In this document: piece after piece, positions 15,939 to 19,524 of the stretch | How positions within the stretch are numbered: position 1 is the first letter of the stretch | Layout of the letters: every line of letters begins with the position of its first letter | Origin: Paludibacteraceae bacterium | GTDB lineage: Bacteria > Bacteroidota > Bacteroidia > Bacteroidales > Paludibacteraceae | DNA: 19,524 nucleotides | Direction: 5' to 3' | Assembly (NCBI GenBank): GCA_024400275.1 | Contig: JAKSMY010000037.1 | Span: 1 to 19,524 of the forward strand | The notes under the pieces: generated by a model | The model's database searches: none | What the model saw: only the letters and a program-made list of their open reading frames with translations | Told to the model about the DNA's origin: nothing | Program-made: the position numbers and the translations under genes

Positions 15939-15970
15939 GCAAAGGTACAATTTTTTTTTGATATATACAA
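15939..15970 (-). promoter_or_regulatory. promoter of the glycosyltransferase gene
   Basis: Minus strand: -33 TTG (15968-15970), 20-base spacer containing an A9 tract, -7 TACCTTTGC (15939-15947). It leaves a very short leader before the ATG at 15916 and decides that start. An 11-bp direct repeat (16000-16021) lies 30 bases upstream of -33. Confidence 0.83.
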
Positions 15971-15999
15971 TTTTTTGACGAAAAATTGAGAACAAAAGC

Positions 16000-16021
16000 A
16001 AGGGTGAACGAAGGGTGAACG
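16000..16021. repeat. 11-bp direct repeat upstream of the glycosyltransferase promoter
   Basis: AAGGGTGAACG occurs twice in direct succession. Placed 30 bases before the -33 element, it could be a tandem activator site, or simply a duplication. The rest of 15971-16062 shows no gene or other signal. Confidence 0.6.
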
Positions 16022-16062
16022 AACTGCAATAGAAGCCTTTGTTACCCTTTTTCTCGGTTTTA

Positions 16063-16099
16063 CACAAACAAAACACCGCGACCCTTATGGGCAGCGGTG
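16063..16099 (-). terminator. terminator of the surface-protein/small-ORF operon
   Basis: Minus strand: the stem CACCGC/GCGGTG has an inner CCC-ATAA-GGG helix and is followed by TTTTGTTTG. It lies 22 bases past the stop of the 39-codon ORF and separates this operon from the glycosyltransferase gene. Confidence 0.85.
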
Positions 16100-16121
16100 G
16101 TTCCAGTATTAACTTTTATAA

Positions 16122-16241
16122 CTAATCACCAATATTTTCTTCCAAAACACTGGGCTGTTCAAGTCCTAAAATCTTTGACTCAGCCATTAGGGCTTCTAAT
16201 TTAATATCCTCACATAGAGGAGTAATATATTGTTTTTTCAT
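16122..16241 (-). CDS. small protein of 39 residues, MKKxYxxP type
   Basis: A short ORF: ATG at 16241, stop TAG at 16122. It begins MKKQYITPLCEDIKLEALM, continues AESKILGLEQPSVLEENIGD, and is acidic and hydrophilic with one Cys. It has no signal peptide or membrane segment. It aligns with the 50-residue ORF at 17406-17558 over MK[KR]-x-Y-x-x-P-x-x-E, then LM-[TA]-ES, then PS and IG, which is the main reason to believe it is a gene. A terminator follows 22 bases later. No good ribosome-binding site precedes it, but Bacteroidetes often lack one. Small proteins starting MKKxYxxP are, from memory, common and uncharacterised in Bacteroidales. Function unknown. Confidence 0.72.
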   Translation of the reverse strand: MKKQYITPLCEDIKLEALMAESKILGLEQPSVLEENIGD

Positions 16242-16258
16242 AAAAATCGATTTTAACA

Positions 16259-16293
16259 CCCCCCCGACCCCCTCAGTAAGGGGGAGAAGGGGG
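16259..16293 (-). repeat. C/G-tract hairpin between the 368-codon ORF and the 39-codon ORF
   Basis: Plus strand: a run of seven C, then GA, CCCCCT-CAGTA-AGGGGG, then AGAA and five G. The inner stem is 6 bp with a 5-base loop; the outer C and G runs can extend it by five pairs. It fills most of the 65-base gap before the small ORF. There is no U-tract directly after it, so it could be an mRNA-stabilising or attenuating structure. It also resembles the short palindromic C/G repeats found between genes in some Bacteroidetes. Confidence 0.75.
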
Positions 16294-16306
16294 ATTTAGT
16301 TAATAA

Positions 16307-17398
16307 TTAGAGACCAAAACCAAGAACGTTGGTTGTTTTACCATCTTTGACAATCATGAATTGACCGTCAATCATGTAAGTTCCGTCAGCCATGCCGGCA
16401 GCAACTTGCTCGTCACCGGTGACAGTGCCACGGCCTACAGAGAAGAAACGGGCAGCAACACCGGCTGTTTCCTGATATATATGCATTTGGGTTATATCTG
16501 TCATAGCCAAATATGCACGATTGGCGAGAACGGTAGATGTTCCTAACGAAGGAATAAAGGACTGACCTTTCACTACATAGTAGCCGTCTGTGCCGAGTGT
16601 TCCATCTTCAAACAAGCCCATTAAGCCATTGGCACCTGCTACGGTGTCAGCAACCGTTTCTTCGGGATTGTAGAAGAACTTTTGGGCAGCAGCAGTAGCG
16701 TTGAACAGGTAAGGTTTACCCTTCACCATATCAGCCACAGCGACAGGCACCACTGCTATCTGGGTAGCATCGGCATTGCGTCCTGCTATTTCGTAAACGA
16801 CAGCACCTTGTACGGAGTCAATCAATTCAGGATAGCAGATAGTACCCCAATTGCCGGAAGCAACCTCACGGTCGTGAGAGAAAACTGCCTCAGACTCCAA
16901 GAATTGGAAACGCTTGGTTAGCGTAGCACCTTTGGCAACAGAGAAAGGATATTCCAAACCTTGTTCTATCTTAAAACTCTTTTCCTCTACCCAATCTACA
17001 AACCAAATGTCTTTGCTGGGTGAATAGCAGGTGTTGAAGACAAACTTATACTCCGTATCCGTTGTGTTCGCTTTGATAGAGACGTATTTGCCTGCCAACT
17101 TAGTAGTGTATAGCGATGCCATATCTTTAAAAGATGCACCATACGGTTTTTCACAATAAATATACACTTCAGTAGCACTTGCTCCACCCCCTGAGGGCAT
17201 ATCAAGTAATGAAACATCTTTGCCCGTTTGGGGCTTCGTGTCATCTGCATCGCTGGCTTCATACCAATACGATTGTGCCAGTGTATTACTTTTGGATACA
17301 AACTGGATTCCCACTACATTAGGAATGACAACTGCCATAGCACTGGCACTCAGTGCCAATGCTATGAGAGATATTAATGTCTTTTTCATATTATTCAT
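16307..17398 (-). CDS. secreted surface protein of unknown function
   Basis: About 363 residues from the ATG at 17398 (MNNMKKTLISLIALALSASA). The ATG at 17389 would also give a clean signal peptide, while the first ATG at 17413 overlaps the preceding small ORF and is less likely. A signal peptide with cleavage near SAMA is clear. The rest is beta-rich, with no catalytic motif I know. Its middle holds GNWGTICYPELI and later GKPYLFN, a pattern I associate with a repeated beta-sandwich domain of Bacteroidales secreted proteins. The end (GTYMIDGQFMIVKDGK, then NVLGFGL) resembles tails common in such proteins. It is probably exported to the surface or medium. It sits 7 bases after the 50-codon ORF and is followed by a hairpin and the 39-codon ORF. 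Confidence 0.85.
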   Translation of the reverse strand: MNNMKKTLISLIALALSASAMAVVIPNVVGIQFVSKSNTLAQSYWYEASDADDTKPQTGKDVSLLDMPSGGGASATEVYIYCEKPYGASFKDMASLYTTKLAGKYVSIKANTTDTEYKFVFNTCYSPSKDIWFVDWVEEKSFKIEQGLEYPFSVAKGATLTKRFQFLESEAVFSHDREVASGNWGTICYPELIDSVQGAVVYEIAGRNADATQIAVVPVAVADMVKGKPYLFNATAAAQKFFYNPEETVADTVAGANGLMGLFEDGTLGTDGYYVVKGQSFIPSLGTSTVLANRAYLAMTDITQMHIYQETAGVAARFFSVGRGTVTGDEQVAAGMADGTYMIDGQFMIVKDGKTTNVLGFGL

Positions 17399-17405
17399 TT
17401 TAATT

Positions 17406-17558
17406 TTATACATATAACTTGCGGGCAGGAGCTGTACCTATTCCACTTCCTTCATCAATATCGGAAGGATTACCAACCGCAGAACGTACAGATTCCGTCA
17501 TCAATGGCATATTAGGGCAAACAATTTCTGTTTGAGGAATATTATATACTCTTTTCAT
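17406..17558 (-). CDS. small protein of 50 residues, MKRxYxxP type
   Basis: A short ORF: ATG at 17558, stop TAA at 17406. It begins MKRVYNIPQTEIVCPNMPLM, continues TESVRSAVGNPSDIDEGSGI and ends GTAPARKLYV. It has one Cys and no signal peptide or membrane segment. A good ribosome-binding site (AGAGGA) lies between the stop of the upstream gene and this ATG, 13 bases apart, and the next gene follows after 7 bases, so it fits an operon exactly. It is a paralogue-like match to the 39-residue ORF at 16122-16241. Function unknown; it could be an accessory factor or marker peptide for the neighbouring secreted proteins. Confidence 0.8.
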   Translation of the reverse strand: MKRVYNIPQTEIVCPNMPLMTESVRSAVGNPSDIDEGSGIGTAPARKLYV

Positions 17559-17571
17559 TGCTGCAATCCTC

Positions 17572-19524
17572 TTATTTAATCATATTAACACCATTCACCA
17601 CGTATGCACCGGCAGGCATAGACGACCACATTTCAGCCTCACCGAGGTACTGACCTAACATGGTGTAAATGCCTTTGACATTCTCGGCACTTTCCACTTC
17701 CTCATTTTCAGTAGGCATAGAACGTTGAGCCACAATGCTGAAACGACTTGGGTTGAGCGTGTTAGGTGTAGCAGTAAAGGTATAGGTGCTACCTTCAATC
17801 ATAGGAACGCAAATACCTGTTTGCATATCCAGCAGTTCATAGTTGTTGTTAAGAACGTTTTGGAATGTCAATGTATATTCTGCATCTGCTGCTGATTGGA
17901 AGGCGATGTTAGTACCCTCGATATTGTCAGTAGCAACCGTAGCCAACTTGGTATTGTTGTTGAAAGCATAGCAGTTGATGCCATTCTCGTTTATGTATTT
18001 GTAAGCATCTTTACCGTTCTCAATATCAGCCGAAAAATCATCACCTTCAATCAAGGTCATACGGTCTGCATAGTTTGCACTATTAATTGCAATATTAGCA
18101 ATCGTCCAATCAACCGTGGCAGCGTTTCTTGCAGGAGCAGATGCGGTTCCCTTCGTACCTGCCATGATAGGATTGTAAATAGCATTGGCATAATTCAGCA
18201 TCACACCGGCGGTATTGCCATTTTGAAGATTGAGCAAGAAGCCCTCCATAGGTTTGATGTCGGTGAAAGTGGCCTTCATAATACCCAATACATCCAAGAA
18301 TAGCTCCAACTCGGTAGTATATTCGTAATAACCTTTCTTGGCATTATATTTATATACAGTCTTCTCAATGATATCGTTTTCTTCTTGAGCCATATCTTTG
18401 TTGATTTGTTCAAAGAGTGCGTTAATATCAATAGGTGCAGAATAACTATTACCCATAATGCAGTAGTCTTTGTGTGGCAAAGTCAATTGGGTGTTTTGGT
18501 TACCAATCAAGTCACCTTTGAAGGTATAAACAACACCACCATCAGCACTAATATTGGTCATGTCATATCCTGCGAACGGAGTGTCTCCCCAAGCAGACAA
18601 TTGGTGCCAACTATATGTGCTATAATCCCAATCATACAGATAAGTGGTCATAGGAGAAACACTGGTAGTAACAAACTTATAACCATCATAAGGCTCAGCC
18701 AGTTTAGTTACCGGTACCGCGAATTGTTGCCAGCTATATTTGTCACCTACCTTTTTGCAATAGGTGTAAAGGTCAACTTCGGCATAGTTCTTGGTATTTT
18801 CGGCTTGTGAGTTCGGACTGAAGACTAACACACCTGTACCTTTTTCATCACTGGCTTGAATTTCAATTGGAGTAGCATCTCCCTCTCTGTCTATACCGTT
18901 GGTACCAACGATAAGAGTACCACCAGTCTCGACCAAGATAGTGGTCAAAACATCATTCTCCGAAACGATACCACCATTACCAACATTCAGCGTAACACCG
19001 TCTTTAACAACGATTTGGGCTTCACCGGAAGCAGCAGCATCACTGGTAACCGTGATTTTATTTACTGTTGCATTGTCATTGAACGTAATTTTTGCATTTT
19101 TACCAGTATTGTTAATTACCAAGTCTGTCGTTTCTGTCAATTCAACAGATTCGGATTTTTCATTAATCAAACTTTTTGCATCCACATCGCCAGAGACAAC
19201 GGCAGTATCTTTGCTCAAAGTACCAATAATGAGGTCTGTTTCAGGATTGCCTTTGTCATAGGGAATGGCAGTATAACCTTCGGCGATGAAGTTATCTTTA
19301 ATATCGTCTTTAAACCTACTATATGCACTTTCAATAGGATAGAAGAAAAGGAAACCATCATTGCTACCCGTTCCGTACACCCAGTCATATTTATCCTTTG
19401 GCCATTTTTCCAATCTCTCTTCATCGGTGTAATGACGGTAACTTTCATATTTGCCACAATAATCATAAGCTTCATAGCTGCTTGCTCTCTTTACTTCTGT
19501 TGAGAAATTTCTAAAGATACCACC
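17572..19524 (-). CDS. large secreted surface protein, 5' end beyond the window
   Basis: The frame is open to the right edge: 650 residues are visible, and the codons upstream of 19413 continue in frame (GGIFRNFSTEVKRASSYEAY ...). The TTG at 19413 is therefore not the start. Visible residues about 105-220 are V/T/N-rich short strands (ITVTSDAAASGEAQIVVKDG, TILVETGGTLIVGTNG), as in a parallel beta-helix. A W/Y-rich beta region follows (YSWQQFAVPV, YDWDYSTYSWHQLSAWGD). The C-terminus reads KGIYTMLGQYLGEAE, then MPAGAYVVNGVNMIK, close to the tail pattern of proteins carrying a type IX secretion sorting domain (from memory, not certain). No enzyme motif is seen. It is probably an adhesin-like or structural surface protein. 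The 50-codon ORF begins 13 bases after its stop. Confidence 0.88.
   Translation of the reverse strand, partial: GGIFRNFSTEVKRASSYEAYDYCGKYESYRHYTDEERLEKWPKDKYDWVYGTGSNDGFLFFYPIESAYSRFKDDIKDNFIAEGYTAIPYDKGNPETDLIIGTLSKDTAVVSGDVDAKSLINEKSESVELTETTDLVINNTGKNAKITFNDNATVNKITVTSDAAASGEAQIVVKDGVTLNVGNGGIVSENDVLTTILVETGGTLIVGTNGIDREGDATPIEIQASDEKGTGVLVFSPNSQAENTKNYAEVDLYTYCKKVGDKYSWQQFAVPVTKLAEPYDGYKFVTTSVSPMTTYLYDWDYSTYSWHQLSAWGDTPFAGYDMTNISADGGVVYTFKGDLIGNQNTQLTLPHKDYCIMGNSYSAPIDINALFEQINKDMAQEENDIIEKTVYKYNAKKGYYEYTTELELFLDVLGIMKATFTDIKPMEGFLLNLQNGNTAGVMLNYANAIYNPIMAGTKGTASAPARNAATVDWTIANIAINSANYADRMTLIEGDDFSADIENGKDAYKYINENGINCYAFNNNTKLATVATDNIEGTNIAFQSAADAEYTLTFQNVLNNNYELLDMQTGICVPMIEGSTYTFTATPNTLNPSRFSIVAQRSMPTENEEVESAENVKGIYTMLGQYLGEAEMWSSMPAGAYVVNGVNMIK

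Noticed and set aside
15917..15970. N-terminal extension of the glycosyltransferase from a TTG at 15970
   Set aside because: It would translate through the -7 box and A-tract of the gene's own promoter; the family N-terminus starts at the ATG at 15916.
19411..19413. TTG at 19413 as the start of the large surface protein
   Set aside because: The frame stays open for 37 more codons to the window edge and there is no signal peptide after the TTG, so the true start is outside.
18856..19503. 215-codon plus-strand ORF opposite the surface protein
   Set aside because: It is a shadow of the V/T/N-rich coding strand; no promoter or motif.

Overview
The window comes from the chromosome of a Bacteroidales bacterium (phylum Bacteroidota). 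The promoters are of the Bacteroidetes type: TTTG or TTG at -33, a spacer of 19-20 bases, then TAnnTTTGC at -7. SecD and SecF are fused, outer-membrane and surface proteins of Bacteroidales style are present, and the tRNA-Thr/tRNA-Tyr pair at the left edge looks like the cluster that usually lies next to tuf. I cannot name a genus. Most of the window is a core-genome segment; the right quarter is accessory-like surface-protein DNA.

Layout. (1) 1-514, minus strand: tRNA-Tyr (cut by the edge), tRNA-Thr with its own promoter, and a CAT-anticodon tRNA just behind an OmpA-family gene. (2) 546-2441, minus: outer-membrane protein with an OmpA peptidoglycan-binding domain and a C-terminal LysM domain. 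(3) 2571-8159, plus: one apparent operon, pta-ackA-GH13 amylase-UbiA prenyltransferase-maf, with junctions of 0, 2 and -4 bases after ackA. Pta and AckA turn acetyl-CoA into acetate plus ATP; the intracellular GH13 enzyme probably supplies sugars from stored alpha-glucan. (4) 8154-11512, minus: Mpl peptidoglycan-recycling ligase, dCMP-deaminase-family protein and an S41 processing protease, nearly contiguous. (5) 11600-14629, minus: SecDF with its own promoter and terminator. (6) 14734-14901, minus: initiator tRNA-fMet as a complete promoter-gene-terminator unit. (7) 14918-15916, minus: a GT-B glycosyltransferase whose reading frame runs through a 19-bp tandem duplication. (8) 16063-19524, minus: a unit holding a large secreted surface protein (5' end off the window), a 50-codon small ORF, a second secreted protein and a 39-codon small ORF, closed by a rho-independent terminator.

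The most novel part is unit 8. The two small ORFs (17406-17558 and 16122-16241) share a pattern, MK-[KR]-x-Y-x-x-P ... LM-[TA]-ES ... PS ... IG. Each follows a large secreted-protein gene, so the layout is (surface protein + small peptide) twice. Other points of interest are the possible ON/OFF duplication in the glycosyltransferase, five tandem 11-bp repeats between pta and ackA, and an A-tract promoter family used by several unrelated genes. I see no CRISPR array, insertion sequence, integrase, toxin-antitoxin pair or restriction system. No stretch longer than 300 bases lacks a gene.
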